Notes: generated by a model from the sequence alone, not told the origin. A stretch of DNA of 64,000 bases from Aeromonas sp. FDAARGOS 1405 (GCF_019048265.1 NZ_CP077311.1:594001-658000); one strand, 5' to 3'. Numbered from the stretch's first letter, positions 44,018 to 53,955 are shown. A program made the numbers and translations.

Positions 44018-44049
44018 AAAAAAACGACGCCAGCTGGCGTCGTTTTTTT
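44018..44049. terminator. bidirectional terminator between pqiC and the rRNA methyltransferase
   Basis: AAAAAAACGACGCC / GGCGTCGTTTTTTT with a 4-base loop region; symmetrical tails serve both convergent genes. Confidence 0.92.
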
Positions 44050-44072
44050 ATGTGCGAGTATCAGGCGATGAC

Positions 44073-45425
44073 TCACGCCTTGGCGGGCAGGCTCAGGCGA
44101 GCTACCGCTTCCACATGCATGGAGTGCGGGAACATATCGACCGGCTGCACCTCGTCCAGCACGAAGCCCTGCTTGACCAGCCAGGCAAGATCGCGGGCCA
44201 GGGTCTGCGGATTGCAGGAGACATAGACCAGACGACGGGGCGCCATGGCGACCAGGGTCTGCAGTACAGCCTTGTCACAGCCTTTGCGCGGCGGATCCAT
44301 CACCACCACATCAGCGGTCACGCCCTGGGCGTGCAGTTCAGGCATCAGCTGCTCAGCCTTGCCGACGTGGAATTCGGTGTGCTCGATACCGTTGAGGGCG
44401 GCGTTGCGACGGGCATCGCTGATGGCGCTCTCGACCGACTCGATCCCCACTACCTTGGCGGCCTTGCCGGCCAGGAACAGGGAGATGGTGCCGATACCGC
44501 AATAGATATCGAACACCGTCTCGTTGCCGGTCAGCTCGCAATACTCCAGTGCCTTGGAGTAGAGCACGTCGGTCTGGCTCGGGTTGTTCTGGAAGAATGA
44601 GAGCGGCGAGATCTCGAATTCGAGTTCGTGGATCTTGTCGCGGATCACCCCGCTGCCCAGCAGCACCCGGTTGTTGTCGCCCAGAATGCGGTTGGTGCGC
44701 GCTTCGTTGATGTTCTGCACCAGGGTAGTGACCGGCAGATCCTGCAGGGCCGCCAGCAGCTCGGCTTCAAACGGCAGCTCCTCGCTCAGGGTCACCAGCA
44801 CCACCATCAGCTCGCCGCTCTTGAAGCCCTTGCGGGTCATCAGGTTGCGCACACAACCGGTGTGGTTCACCTCGTCATAGGCCGCGATGTCGTGCGCGCG
44901 CATCCAGTTGCGCACCCGGGCGTTCAGCTCCACGTGCAGCGAGTCCTGCACCGCGCAATCATCGGCGGTGATGAGGTCGTGGGAGTGCTTGCGATAAAAA
45001 CCGATCTCGGCACCGGCGTCACAGCCGCGAACCGCGTACTGCGCCTTGTTGCGATAGGCGAACGGGCTCTCCATGCCAAGGATATCCTTGACCGGGGTGT
45101 CACCCAGCCCGACCTGTTCCAGTGCGCTCTGCACCAAGGCCTGCTTGAGCTTGAGTTGGGCCGGATAGGCCAGCGGGCGCACCTGACAGCCACCACACTC
45201 GGTGTTGGGGCAGAAATCGGCAACCCGGTCGGCAGAGGGCTGGAGCAGCTCGGCGACCTTGCCGTGCAGATAGTTCGGCTTGACCTCGGTCAGCTCCACC
45301 AGCGCCTGTTCACCGGGCAGCAGACCTTCGACAAACAGGGGGCGATCGAACAGGCGTCCTTTGCCATCTCCTTTGTCGGTCAGTTCCAGGATCTCGATCT
45401 GGTGTTGATGTCCCACTAACGGCAT
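44073..45425 (-). CDS. TrmA/RlmD-family 23S rRNA (uracil-5) methyltransferase
   Basis: 450 residues from the ATG at 45425. An N-terminal TRAM-like beta domain (to about 65), a 4Fe-4S cysteine set (CPNTECGGCQ plus a later Cys), and a C-terminal SAM domain with IYCGIGTISLFLAGKAAKVV, DPPRKGCD and the catalytic Cys loop VYVSCNPQTLARDL. These define m5U methyltransferases of the RumA/RlmD group; the U1939 or U747 target is not decidable here. A longer start (45521) would enter the proS promoter region. Confidence 0.85.
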   Translation of the reverse strand: MPLVGHQHQIEILELTDKGDGKGRLFDRPLFVEGLLPGEQALVELTEVKPNYLHGKVAELLQPSADRVADFCPNTECGGCQVRPLAYPAQLKLKQALVQSALEQVGLGDTPVKDILGMESPFAYRNKAQYAVRGCDAGAEIGFYRKHSHDLITADDCAVQDSLHVELNARVRNWMRAHDIAAYDEVNHTGCVRNLMTRKGFKSGELMVVLVTLSEELPFEAELLAALQDLPVTTLVQNINEARTNRILGDNNRVLLGSGVIRDKIHELEFEISPLSFFQNNPSQTDVLYSKALEYCELTGNETVFDIYCGIGTISLFLAGKAAKVVGIESVESAISDARRNAALNGIEHTEFHVGKAEQLMPELHAQGVTADVVVMDPPRKGCDKAVLQTLVAMAPRRLVYVSCNPQTLARDLAWLVKQGFVLDEVQPVDMFPHSMHVEAVARLSLPAKA

Positions 45426-45699
45426 GAGCGGCTCCAAAAGTACTAAAAATGGGGGGTGATGGACGCGGAAAAGCCATGCCCATCGAGAAAAGGTGGCAGA
45501 GTTTAGCGGAGATCCGGCCAAATTGCAGGCATAAAAAACCTGCTTGTTGCAATGGTCATTGCCCCAGGCTATCTGCCGGGTGTTGCCACCTTTCGGGTTG
45601 CGGCAAATTTAGCCCTTGGGCCATAACGCCCAGCCTGTTAAAATTCCGCCCTTGAAATTATCCTGGGCCCCGCGCCCGTTCTAGCTAAGGTCTACCGCG

Positions 45700-47424
45700 A
45701 TGCGTACCAGCCAATATCTGCTTTCCACTCTCAAGGAAACCCCCTCCGACGCTGAAGTTGTCAGCCACCAGCTGATGCTGCGCGCCGGGATGATCCGTAA
45801 ACTGGCCTCCGGCATGTATGCCTGGTTGCCAACCGGTCTGCGGGTACTGAAGAAAATCGAGAACATTGTTCGCGAAGAGATGAACAATGCTGGTGCCGTT
45901 GAAGTCTCCATGCCGGTGGTGCAGCCTGCCGAGCTGTGGCAGGAGTCTGGCCGCTGGGATGACTACGGTCCCGAGCTGTGCCGTCTGACCGACCGCCACA
46001 ACCGTCCCTTCGTGCTGGGCCCGACTCACGAAGAGGTGATCACTGCGCTGGTGCGTTACGAAGTGAACAGCTACAAGCAGCTGCCGCTCAACCTCTACCA
46101 GATCCAGACCAAGTTCCGCGACGAAGTACGCCCTCGTTTCGGCGTGATGCGTGGCCGCGAATTCCTGATGAAGGATGCCTACTCCTTCCACATCGACAAA
46201 GAGTCTCTGGTCGATACCTACGAGAAGATGCACGCCGCCTACTGCAAGGCGTTCACCCGCATGGGCCTGAACTTCCGTCCGGTGCAGGCCGATACCGGCT
46301 CCATCGGTGGTACCGGTTCCCACGAATTCCAGGTGCTGGCCGAGAGCGGTGAAGATCTGATCGCCTTCTCCGATAGCTCCGATTACGCCGCCAACATCGA
46401 GATGGCCGAAGCGCTGGCCCCGGCTGGTGAGCGCGCTGCCGCCACCGCAGCCCTGACCAAGGTTGCCACCACGAACGTCCACACCATCGACGAAGTGGCT
46501 ACCTTCCTGAAGGTGGCGCCGACCGCCATCGCCAAGACCCTGCTGGTACTGGCAGAGGAAGATGAGCACGGCAAGCAGGCCGTCATCGCGCTGGTACTGC
46601 GTGGCGACCACGAGCTGAACGAAATCAAGGCTGAGAAACTGGCTGGCGTTGCCAACCCGCTGACCTTCGCCAACGACGAGCAGATCAAAGCTGCCGCCGG
46701 TTGCGATGCAGGTTCCATCGGCCCGGTCGGCTTTGCCGGTCGCATCATCGTCGATCGCAGCGCCGCCCATCTGGCGGACTTCGTCTGCGGCGCCAACGAG
46801 ACCGGCTTCCACCTGACCGGTGCCAACTGGGATCGCGACATCGCTTCTTACGAAGTTGCCGACCTGCGCAACGTGGTAGAAGGCGACCCGAGCCCGTGCG
46901 GCCAGGGTAAGCTGCTGCTCAAGCGCGGTATCGAAGTGGGCCACATCTTCCAGCTGGGTACCAAGTACTCCGAAGCGATGAAGGCGAGCGTGCTGAACGA
47001 AGCTGGCAAATCCGTCACCATGGAGATGGGTTGCTACGGTATCGGGGTTTCCCGTCTGGTGGCTGCCGCCATCGAGCAAAACAACGACCAGTACGGCATC
47101 ATCTGGCCGGATGCCATCGCCCCGTTCGAAGTGGCCATTGTGCCGATGAACATGCACAAATCCGAGCGTGTGGCCGAGCAGGCACAACAGTTCTACGCCG
47201 AGCTGAAAGCCGCTGGTGTGGACGTGCTGTTCGACGACCGTAAAGAGCGCCCGGGCGTGATGTTCGCCGACATGGAGCTGCTGGGCATCCCGCACGCCAT
47301 CGTCATCGGCGATCGCGGTCTGGACAACGGCGTGGTGGAGTACAAGTGCCGCCGCACTGGCGAGAAGCAAGAAGTGGCCATCAGCGATATCGTCGCCATG
47401 CTCAAGGCCAAGCTGGGCCGTTAA
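45700..47424 (+). CDS. proS: prolyl-tRNA synthetase ProS (bacterial type with INS editing domain)
   Basis: 574 residues. Class II motifs 1-3 are present (motif 2 [20 protein letters not shown]), the INS/YbaK-like editing insertion occupies about residues 225-390, and [17 protein letters not shown] is motif 3. The C-terminal anticodon-binding domain includes [20 protein letters not shown]. Charges tRNA-Pro and edits mischarged Ala. Ends at a strong terminator. Confidence 0.97.
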   Translation: MRTSQYLLSTLKETPSDAEVVSHQLMLRAGMIRKLASGMYAWLPTGLRVLKKIENIVREEMNNAGAVEVSMPVVQPAELWQESGRWDDYGPELCRLTDRHNRPFVLGPTHEEVITALVRYEVNSYKQLPLNLYQIQTKFRDEVRPRFGVMRGREFLMKDAYSFHIDKESLVDTYEKMHAAYCKAFTRMGLNFRPVQADTGSIGGTGSHEFQVLAESGEDLIAFSDSSDYAANIEMAEALAPAGERAAATAALTKVATTNVHTIDEVATFLKVAPTAIAKTLLVLAEEDEHGKQAVIALVLRGDHELNEIKAEKLAGVANPLTFANDEQIKAAAGCDAGSIGPVGFAGRIIVDRSAAHLADFVCGANETGFHLTGANWDRDIASYEVADLRNVVEGDPSPCGQGKLLLKRGIEVGHIFQLGTKYSEAMKASVLNEAGKSVTMEMGCYGIGVSRLVAAAIEQNNDQYGIIWPDAIAPFEVAIVPMNMHKSERVAEQAQQFYAELKAAGVDVLFDDRKERPGVMFADMELLGIPHAIVIGDRGLDNGVVEYKCRRTGEKQEVAISDIVAMLKAKLGR

Positions 47425-47447
47425 TTCCGCCCTCTTCCCGATATAAG

Positions 47448-47473
47448 AAAGCGCGCCATTTGGCGCGCTTTTT
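47448..47473. terminator. terminator after proS
   Basis: AAAGCGCGCC / GGCGCGCTTT stem with loop ATTT and T-rich tail. Confidence 0.9.
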
Positions 47474-47516
47474 GTTTTTGTGTGCTGACGACGGCAACCG
47501 GATGGTGGGCTTCGCC

Positions 47517-48197
47517 TCAGGGATTGCGACCGATAAAGAGGTCGGTCACGTGGCAGCTGCTTCTGGCTTCCAGTGCGTCGAGCATATAGGCCGCCGCATC
47601 TTCCGGAGTCATGAAGCCACTCGGGTCCACATGATCCGAGTTGTCCCAGAATTCGCTGCGGATCCCGCTCGGGTAGAGGTTGACCAGCCGCAGCTGCGAG
47701 CCTTTCAGCTCGGCGCGCAACGACTCCAGAAAGCCACGCATCCCCCATTTGGAGGCGCAGTAGAGGCTCTCGTTGGCTTTGCCCACCTGAGCGGCGGAGG
47801 AGAGCACATTGGCCAGTACCCCGCCCTTGTCACCGATAAGCCGTACCGTCTGCTGGGCCACCAGAATGGTGGAGATGAGATTGCTCTCCACCACCCGGCG
47901 GATCTGCTCGGCGGTGTAAACACCGACCGGGCCAAACTCGCCCACCCCGGCGCAGTGGATCACCATGTCGGGCAGGCCGCCCCACTCCACCGCCGCGGCG
48001 AAGGCGACATCGACCTCTTCATGGTGCGCCAGATCGGCTGCGATGCCGATCACCGCGCTGCCGAGCAGTTGTTCCTGCTCCTGCAGTCGCTGATAACGGC
48101 GCCCCATCATGGAGACCTGATGACCCCGCTCAACCAGTCCGATGGTCAGGGCCCGGCCGAGACCAGAACCGGCACCTGTCACTATGATGTGACCCAT
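47517..48197 (-). CDS. short-chain dehydrogenase/reductase (SDR), unknown substrate
   Basis: 226 residues with the classical Rossmann signature GAGSGLGRALTIG (residues 7-19), the NAG-equivalent HCAGVGE, catalytic Ser (LSSAAQVGKANESLYCASKWG, with the Y-x3-K pair YCASK) and a C-terminal PSGIRSEFWD. Subfamily unclear; it resembles the uncharacterised YdfG-type proteins. It lies 31 bp before a minus-strand outer-membrane protein gene and may be co-transcribed. Confidence 0.85.
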   Translation of the reverse strand: MGHIIVTGAGSGLGRALTIGLVERGHQVSMMGRRYQRLQEQEQLLGSAVIGIAADLAHHEEVDVAFAAAVEWGGLPDMVIHCAGVGEFGPVGVYTAEQIRRVVESNLISTILVAQQTVRLIGDKGGVLANVLSSAAQVGKANESLYCASKWGMRGFLESLRAELKGSQLRLVNLYPSGIRSEFWDNSDHVDPSGFMTPEDAAAYMLDALEARSSCHVTDLFIGRNP

Positions 48198-48228
48198 TAT
48201 TGCTCCTCGTCATCAGCTGACGCTCAGA

Positions 48229-48861
48229 TTAGAAAGTGAACTCACCACCCATGAACCAGCCATCGATACGCTGGTCAACGCTGTCGAAGTCGATCTTGGC
48301 TTCACGCCAACCGGCACGCAGCTTGATCGGCATGGAAGAAAACTTGTAGGAACCACCCAGACGGTAGTCATAGTTGTCTGCATCGTGGGTGCGCAGATCA
48401 CCGAAAAAGGCGATGCCGGTGCCCGGGATCTTCACTTCGCTGCCGGCATAGGCCATCAGAGTATCTTCGTCATAACCCTTGCGACCGGAGTAAACCTGCT
48501 CGCCATCGTAGTGACGACCGGTCATACCCAGATCGATCTTGAACAGATCGTTGTTGAACAGACGGTAGTAGAGGCTCAGATCGTAGGCGGTCAGGTCGTT
48601 CTTGAAGTTGCCACCGGAGGTGCTGAAATCAGAGACTTCAAACTTGGCGTTCGGCAGGAGGATGATGCCGTGCTCCAGTTGCAGATAGCCGTTCCAGTTG
48701 TAGCTGTCGTCATAGCTGCCATCGGCGCTATGGCCATAAGCCTGACCACTGCCCTTGGCGGCCCATACGTCAGCACCGGCGGCAAAACGCCAGTCGTCAG
48801 CGGCCATGGCACTCTGGCTGCACAGAGCCAGCACAAAACCGGCAATCAGCGTCTTTTTCAT
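48229..48861 (-). CDS. outer-membrane beta-barrel protein (TIGR04219-like)
   Basis: 210 residues from the ATG at 48861: signal peptide MKKTLIAGFVLALCSQSAMA, then alternating hydrophobic beta strands (WRFAAGADVWAAKGSGQAYG, YNWNGYLQLEHGIILLPNAK, LYYRLFNNDLFKIDLGMTGR) ending in a C-terminal aromatic residue (GGEFTF), as needed for BAM insertion. I recall this layout as the TIGR04219 family, of unknown function. A start at 48933 lacks a signal. Confidence 0.8.
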   Translation of the reverse strand: MKKTLIAGFVLALCSQSAMAADDWRFAAGADVWAAKGSGQAYGHSADGSYDDSYNWNGYLQLEHGIILLPNAKFEVSDFSTSGGNFKNDLTAYDLSLYYRLFNNDLFKIDLGMTGRHYDGEQVYSGRKGYDEDTLMAYAGSEVKIPGTGIAFFGDLRTHDADNYDYRLGGSYKFSSMPIKLRAGWREAKIDFDSVDQRIDGWFMGGEFTF

Positions 48862-48956
48862 TACGTCACTTCCTCTTGCATACATGGAAAAGAGCACTAT
48901 TTTACTCGGTGCAGCCAAAATACCCAGCGTCAATCCTGAACAAACGACGACAAATG

Positions 48957-49406
48957 TCAGTGCTTCATATGCTTCATCTCTGCCATCGGCTCAATCGGCT
49001 TCACTGGCAGTGACAGATCAAGCTTCTGACCATCGTCCATGGTGAGAGTGAGCGGGAAAGGGGTCTGTTCGGAGAGCGTGCCCACCTCGAACAGCATGAT
49101 GTGCAGGCTGCCCGGTTTCAGCACCGCTTCGCCCTTGGCAGGGATCTCGATACTCTCGACCTGACGCATCTTCATCACACCATTTTCGTGCAGGTGCGTG
49201 TGCAACTCGGCACGCCCGGCGGCAGCAGAAGCCGCCGCCACCAGCTTGACTGACTGGTCGGCGTCATTTTTGAGCACCATGAAGGCGGCGGTGTTGGGAG
49301 TGCCCGGCGGCAACAGGCGCACATAGCCATCGACGGCCTCGACCTTGGCCAGCGCCGGCGCCGCCATGCCAACCAGCAGCAGAGAATAAAACGCACGTTT
49401 AAACAT
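48957..49406 (-). CDS. periplasmic copper chaperone PCu(A)C
   Basis: 149 residues with a signal peptide (MFKRAFYSLLLVGMAAPALA) and the Cu-binding motif H-x10-M-x21-H-x-M, seen as HENGVMKMR ... LHIMLFEV. Such proteins deliver Cu(I) to the CuA site of cytochrome c oxidase. A His/Met-rich tail (EMKHMKH) may add copper sites. Divergent from the crotonase gene; no Sco-type partner is adjacent. Confidence 0.88.
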   Translation of the reverse strand: MFKRAFYSLLLVGMAAPALAKVEAVDGYVRLLPPGTPNTAAFMVLKNDADQSVKLVAAASAAAGRAELHTHLHENGVMKMRQVESIEIPAKGEAVLKPGSLHIMLFEVGTLSEQTPFPLTLTMDDGQKLDLSLPVKPIEPMAEMKHMKH

Positions 49407-49496
49407 GGTTGAAATCCTTTTATGATGTTGTTAAACGGCCCCAAGGTTACCCCAGCAGAAACCTTTTATGCACCTTTCAATAACAAGGATTTAGAC

Positions 49497-50246
49497 ATGG
49501 CCCCCATTCTCATTGCCGAGCAGCAGGATGGCTTGCTCACCCTGACCCTCAACCGCCCCGACAAGCGCAACGCCCTCAATACCGAGCTCTATAAGCAACT
49601 GGTGGCCGCGCTGCGAGAGGCGGCAGCTGATGAGGAGGTGCATGTCCTGCTGTTGCAGGGGCAGCAAGATTGCTTTACCGCGGGCAATGATCTGGCCGAC
49701 TTTGTGGGCAAGAGCTCGCTGGAGCCCGACGACCCCATCCTGCAGTTCCTCCACACTCTGGCCGATTTCCCCAAACCCGTGATCGCCGCTGTTGCAGGCC
49801 CGGCGGTGGGGATTGGCACCACCATTTTGCTGCATTGCGATCTGGTCTATCTGGCGGATAACGCCCGCTTGCAGCTTCCTTTCGTCGAGCTGGGGCTGGT
49901 GCCGGAGTTCGCCTCCAGCCTGCTGCTGCCGCGCTTGGTGGGTCACCTCAAGGCGGCCGAGCTGTTGCTGCTGGCCGAGGCGATTGATGTCGAAGAGGCG
50001 CTGCGATTAGGGCTGGCCAACAAGGTGGTAGCGGCCGAAGGAGTGTTCTCCTTTGCCCGCGAGCAGGGGCTGAAGCTGGCAGCCAAACCGCCCAGAGCGC
50101 TGCAAAAGAGCAAGGCGCTGCTGAAACAGGAGCTTAAACAGGCGGTGCACTTCGTCATCGATCTGGAGGCGCGCGCCTTCGCCCAGGCACTGCAAGGGGA
50201 AGAGGCGCAACAGCGCATCGCCCAGAAACTCAAACGGCGGGGCTGA
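49497..50246 (+). CDS. enoyl-CoA hydratase/isomerase (crotonase) family protein
   Basis: 249 residues from the ATG at 49497 (AACAAGGATT site). Crotonase core: LNRPDKRNALNTELYKQLVA, FTAGNDLADF (oxyanion hole), and ATVAGPAVGIGTT-like KPVIAAVAGPAVGIGTTILL. The acidic pair expected of true enoyl-CoA hydratases is not obvious, so an isomerase or peroxisomal-ECI-like activity is plausible. Single gene. Confidence 0.87.
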   Translation: MAPILIAEQQDGLLTLTLNRPDKRNALNTELYKQLVAALREAAADEEVHVLLLQGQQDCFTAGNDLADFVGKSSLEPDDPILQFLHTLADFPKPVIAAVAGPAVGIGTTILLHCDLVYLADNARLQLPFVELGLVPEFASSLLLPRLVGHLKAAELLLLAEAIDVEEALRLGLANKVVAAEGVFSFAREQGLKLAAKPPRALQKSKALLKQELKQAVHFVIDLEARAFAQALQGEEAQQRIAQKLKRRG

Positions 50247-50264
50247 GCTGCCGCTCAACGCCAG

Positions 50265-50693
50265 TTAGTTGAGGCGAAAACGGCCGATCAGCTCGCAGCC
50301 CTGCACCTTGTCCTGCAGCTGGATCAGCCGGGCAATTTCCGGATTGGGGTGGCGCTTGAGAAAGGCGAGCAGAGCGCCGCGACAGCAACCCAGCTCGCTG
50401 ATCAGTGCCTCACACTCCCGGTTGGGGCATTGTGGCACCAGCGCCGTGACCAGCTCGGAGGCAAGCTTCAGGTAGCGCAGCTCGTAAGTCGGCTCATCCA
50501 TCGCCCGCCAGAAGTCGGCCAGCCGGTGACAGGTGGCGACCCGCATGGTGGCCAGTTCGGTCAACTCGACCTGGGTCATCTCGTAAACATCCCCCAGCGC
50601 CTGCTGATAAAAGCAGATCGCCGCCCCCAGCGAACCGGCCTGCCAGGCACGCTCCGCCTCCAGCATGTATCGTTGCCAACTTTGCGGTGTCAT
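50265..50693 (-). CDS. conserved helical protein (DUF2753-like)
   Basis: 142 residues, all helical, with two TPR-like pairs: WQAGSLGAAICFYQQALGDV and MRVATCHRLADFWRAMDEPT. Four cysteines are clustered (PQCPNRECEALISELGCCRG) and the end reads KVQGCELIGRFRLN. It recalls the Vibrio DUF2753 family from memory. Cytoplasmic, role unknown. Convergent with the crotonase gene. Confidence 0.65.
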   Translation of the reverse strand: MTPQSWQRYMLEAERAWQAGSLGAAICFYQQALGDVYEMTQVELTELATMRVATCHRLADFWRAMDEPTYELRYLKLASELVTALVPQCPNRECEALISELGCCRGALLAFLKRHPNPEIARLIQLQDKVQGCELIGRFRLN

Positions 50694-50836
50694 CTCGCTC
50701 TCCCGAATCCGTCATGGTGGGAGTATTATCATGGCTAATTGAGAATAAATATCAACCAGAGGGTTAGTGCAAGATCTCTCATACCTCTGGCGACCTTGCC
50801 AAAACCATCATGCGCAATACTCACCTCCAGACAGAA

Positions 50837-50865
50837 AGAGGGCGACACAAGGGGCGCCCTCTTTT
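50837..50865. terminator. terminator downstream of the ParB-like gene
   Basis: AGAGGGCG / CGCCCTCT hairpin with an A-run and T-run on either side. Confidence 0.75.
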
Positions 50866-50903
50866 ATCCTCGGCAGCTCTGGATGCCGTCATCGCGCATC
50901 CGC

Positions 50904-51611
50904 TCACTGCGCGCTTTTGGACTGGTTGAGACTGCACTGCTTGCCAGGATAACCGGGCAAGTCACTGGCATCGCTGCCGCAGGCGAGCCGTTTGGCCTGT
51001 TGCAGCCGTGCCGCCAGATTGGTGCTATCTACCGGCATCCACTGCATCTGCTTGCCGAGCCAGCTGGCCCAGGCAAACTCGACGAAATAGACCTGTTTAT
51101 CCTTGCGAAAGTAGCCCGAATCCTGCAACAGTCCGGCGAGGGTGCGATAGGGGTAATCAGGCAGCTTGTCGATGCTGGTCGGCAACTGCTCCGGGGTCAG
51201 CGGCTGCCCCTTCTCATCCTTGAGCCAGGCCCAGTGGTTGTTCTGCATCTGGCTCCAGAAGTTGGCTTTGTCCTGCAGACGGCCAATCACCTTGACCCGG
51301 GCATCCTTGACGCCCTGCTGCCACAACGCCTTGGTGAGATGGTGGCGGTCCACCAGCCAGTAGCTGCCATCCGGCGCAATGACCACGGGGATCTCTTTCT
51401 TTTTCATCAACTTGTCGAGCTGCTTTGCGCTCATGCCCGCCACTGTGGCCTGGGTCTCATCGACCTGGATCTGGCCGACGCCCCCCTGAGTCGGGTGCAA
51501 GGCATCGATGCCGATCTCGCACCAGTTGCCCACCGCCGTGTCGCTCTGGCACGGGGCCAACGCCCAGGCCCCCTGGCTCAGCACACCGGCCAGCAATAAC
51601 CATGCTTTCAT
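50904..51611 (-). CDS. exported ParB/sulfiredoxin-fold protein (ParBc_2 type)
   Basis: 235 residues with a clear signal peptide (MKAWLLLAGVLSQGAWA). The mature part has a ParB-like nuclease core: VGQIQVDETQATVAGMSAKQ, then VVIAPDGSYWLVDRHHLTKA where D-R-H-H is the family's conserved block. Such exported ParBc_2 proteins exist in proteobacteria but have no known function. Two cysteine pairs (CQSD..WCEIG and LACGSD..KQCSL) may be disulfides. Monocistronic. Confidence 0.75.
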   Translation of the reverse strand: MKAWLLLAGVLSQGAWALAPCQSDTAVGNWCEIGIDALHPTQGGVGQIQVDETQATVAGMSAKQLDKLMKKKEIPVVIAPDGSYWLVDRHHLTKALWQQGVKDARVKVIGRLQDKANFWSQMQNNHWAWLKDEKGQPLTPEQLPTSIDKLPDYPYRTLAGLLQDSGYFRKDKQVYFVEFAWASWLGKQMQWMPVDSTNLAARLQQAKRLACGSDASDLPGYPGKQCSLNQSKSAQ

Positions 51612-51795
51612 CGTTTGACACTCCTCACCACATTGAACTGCACAGACGCCGGGAACGCTCTTCTACCCCGATGGGGAGTGAGAGTCGAATGCTGGCGGTC
51701 AGACCAGCAAACGGGATATCATGATTTCCCATCTGTCGGCGATATTTTCTCGCCGAGTTTTCTCTCCGCTTCACACTATTTGAAGGATCCGACCC

Positions 51796-53400
51796 ATGAA
51801 AGGATGGAGCCCCTTGCTGGCCCTGCTGGGCTGTGCTGCTGTCCAGGCTGCCGATATTCCCGCCGGAACACAACTCGCCGCCGAGCAGATTGTCGTTCGC
51901 CACCTCAAGGATGAACCTGCCAGCCTGAGCCCGCTCAAGCTGGTCGGCCTGCCGGAGTTGCAGGTACTGCGGGATCTGTTCGAGGGGCTGCTGACTCAGG
52001 GGCCGGATGGCAAACCGGTTGCCGGGGTGGCGGCCAGCTGGGAGAACAAGGGCAACCAGTTCTTTACCTTCCATCTGCGCCCGGATGCGCGCTGGTCCAA
52101 CGGCGATCCGGTCAAGGCCGGCGACTTCGTCTACAGCTGGCGCAAGCTGGTCGACCCGAAAGAGGCGGCCACCTTCGCCTGGTTTGCCCAGCTGGCCCGT
52201 TTCGACAAGGTGGACGAGATAGTCGCTGGCAAATTGCCTGCCAGCGAGCTGGGGGTCAAGGCCCTCGATGACCACACCCTGCAGGTGACCCTCTCCCAGC
52301 CGGTGCCCTACTTCCTGAACCTGCTAAGCCACCCCAGCCTGTCGCCGCTCCATCAGGCCAGCATCAAGCAGTACGGCAACCAGTGGACCCAACCCGGCAA
52401 ACTGGTGGGCAACGGTGCCTTTGTGCTGAATAACCGGGTAGTCAACGAGAAGCTGGAGCTGACCCCCAACCCTTATTACTGGGATCGGGCCCATACCGTA
52501 TTGACCAAGGTGATCTTCATGCCAATCAATCAGGAGAGCGCGGCCACCAACCGCTACCTGGCTGGCGATCTGCATATCACCGAATCCTTCCCCAAGGAGC
52601 AGTACGACAAGCTGAAGCAGCAGATCCCGAATGAGGTCTATACCCCGGATCAGCTCGGCACCTACTACTACGCCTTCAATACCAAGCAGGCACCACTGAA
52701 CGATGTGCGGGTGCGCAAGGCGCTCTCATACACCATCGACCGCGCCCTGATCGCCAACAAGGTGCTCGGTACCGGCGAGAAACCGGCTTATCACTTCACT
52801 CCGGATGTGACCGCCAGCTTCACCCCAACCGCCAACCTGCTCTCCACCAGCAGCCAACCGGAGCTGGACAGCAAGGCCAAGGCCCTGCTCAAGGAGGCCG
52901 GTTACGGCCCGGACAAGCCGCTCAAGCTGACCCTGCTCTACAACACCGCGGAAATTCACAAGAAGATGGCACTGGCGATTGCCAGCATGTGGAAGCAGAA
53001 GCTGGGCGCCGAGGTCGAGCTGACCAATCAGGAGTGGAAAACCTATCTCGACAGCCGCCAGAGCGGTCAGTTCGAGGTGATCCGCTCCTCCTGGGTCGCC
53101 GATTACAACGACCCGTCAGCGTTCCTTGGCCTGTGGGGCTCTCGTCACAGCGGCAATATGGCTGGCTTTGCCAATGCCCGTTATGACCAGCTGCTGGCAG
53201 AGGCGGCCAGCACTCAGGATGCAGCCAGTCGCAGCAAGCTGTTTGGCGAGGCTGAGACGATCCTGCTGGATCAGGCTCCCATCGCCCCCATCTACCAGTA
53301 CACAAATGCCCGCCTCATCAAGCCATGGCTCAAGGGCTACCCCATCAACAACCCGGAAGATGTGGCCTACAGCCGCCAGCTGTACCTCGTCAAACACTGA
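51796..53400 (+). CDS. oppA: oligopeptide ABC transporter substrate-binding protein OppA/MppA
   Basis: 534 residues with signal peptide (LLALLGCAAVQA). SBP_bac_5 signatures: RDLFEGLLTQGPDGKPVAGV, WSNGDPVKAGDFVYSWRKLV, VPYFLNLLSHPSLSP, and the C-terminal YSRQLYLVKH, close to E. coli OppA. It binds peptides in the periplasm. No oppBCDF genes follow, so it is an orphan binding protein that must use a permease encoded elsewhere or act as MppA-like murein-peptide binder. Confidence 0.88.
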   Translation: MKGWSPLLALLGCAAVQAADIPAGTQLAAEQIVVRHLKDEPASLSPLKLVGLPELQVLRDLFEGLLTQGPDGKPVAGVAASWENKGNQFFTFHLRPDARWSNGDPVKAGDFVYSWRKLVDPKEAATFAWFAQLARFDKVDEIVAGKLPASELGVKALDDHTLQVTLSQPVPYFLNLLSHPSLSPLHQASIKQYGNQWTQPGKLVGNGAFVLNNRVVNEKLELTPNPYYWDRAHTVLTKVIFMPINQESAATNRYLAGDLHITESFPKEQYDKLKQQIPNEVYTPDQLGTYYYAFNTKQAPLNDVRVRKALSYTIDRALIANKVLGTGEKPAYHFTPDVTASFTPTANLLSTSSQPELDSKAKALLKEAGYGPDKPLKLTLLYNTAEIHKKMALAIASMWKQKLGAEVELTNQEWKTYLDSRQSGQFEVIRSSWVADYNDPSAFLGLWGSRHSGNMAGFANARYDQLLAEAASTQDAASRSKLFGEAETILLDQAPIAPIYQYTNARLIKPWLKGYPINNPEDVAYSRQLYLVKH

Positions 53401-53416
53401 GACCGGCCACAACGAT

Positions 53417-53438
53417 GCGAGGCCCCGCAGGGCCTCGC
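53417..53438 (+). terminator. hairpin after oppA
   Basis: GCGAGGCCC / GGGCCTCGC stem without a clear T-run (TATTGAT follows); weak terminator. Confidence 0.4.
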
Positions 53439-53518
53439 TATTGATACTGTTCACAGCTCGATTTCCAGCCTAAAATGCCGCCCCTTCTGTTCAATTAATC
53501 TTCAATACCCAGTCAGAC

Positions 53519-53818
53519 ATGCGTTATTTGATACTGCTCTCGTTGTTGTGGACCCTGCCTGCCCAGGCCAACAGCGAATCCCAATGCCAGCAAGAGTTTG
53601 TCGGCTGGATGCTGCATCAGCAGCAACAGTTCAGCGATCGCAAGTCTGACAAGATGGAGCGGCGCCGGGCCGAGCGGGCCATCGAGTTGGCTCGTCAGGA
53701 GTACGACAAGCAGGCCAGCTTCTGCAAAACCATGCAGCTTGTACATGAGTACAAAGATGATGATCCTCGCCTCGCCCCAAGAAAGGGTGAAGTTCACGAT
53801 TTCACACCGGCCAGCTGA
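53519..53818 (+). CDS. small exported hypothetical protein
   Basis: 99 residues with a signal peptide (MRYLILLSLLWTLPAQA), then a helical, charged stretch (SDKMERRRAERAIELARQEY) and two cysteines (SQCQQEF and SFCKTM) that could pair. Periplasmic. I do not recognise a family. Stands alone between oppA and the Aer-like receptor. Confidence 0.65.
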   Translation: MRYLILLSLLWTLPAQANSESQCQQEFVGWMLHQQQQFSDRKSDKMERRRAERAIELARQEYDKQASFCKTMQLVHEYKDDDPRLAPRKGEVHDFTPAS

Positions 53819-53955
53819 CCCTCACTTCATCAATTCATTGTGTTGATTAATTGACCCAAGCCAAGTTCGGGTCACTGAAGAGCCTTAGAATGATTAACTG
53901 AGAACGACAATAAAAAATATATTTATCAGTTATTTGGCTTTTTCAGGAACGACAC

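Noticed and set aside
45685..47748. 687-codon minus-strand ORF opposite proS
   Set aside because: Antisense shadow of proS codon bias; no domain recognised.
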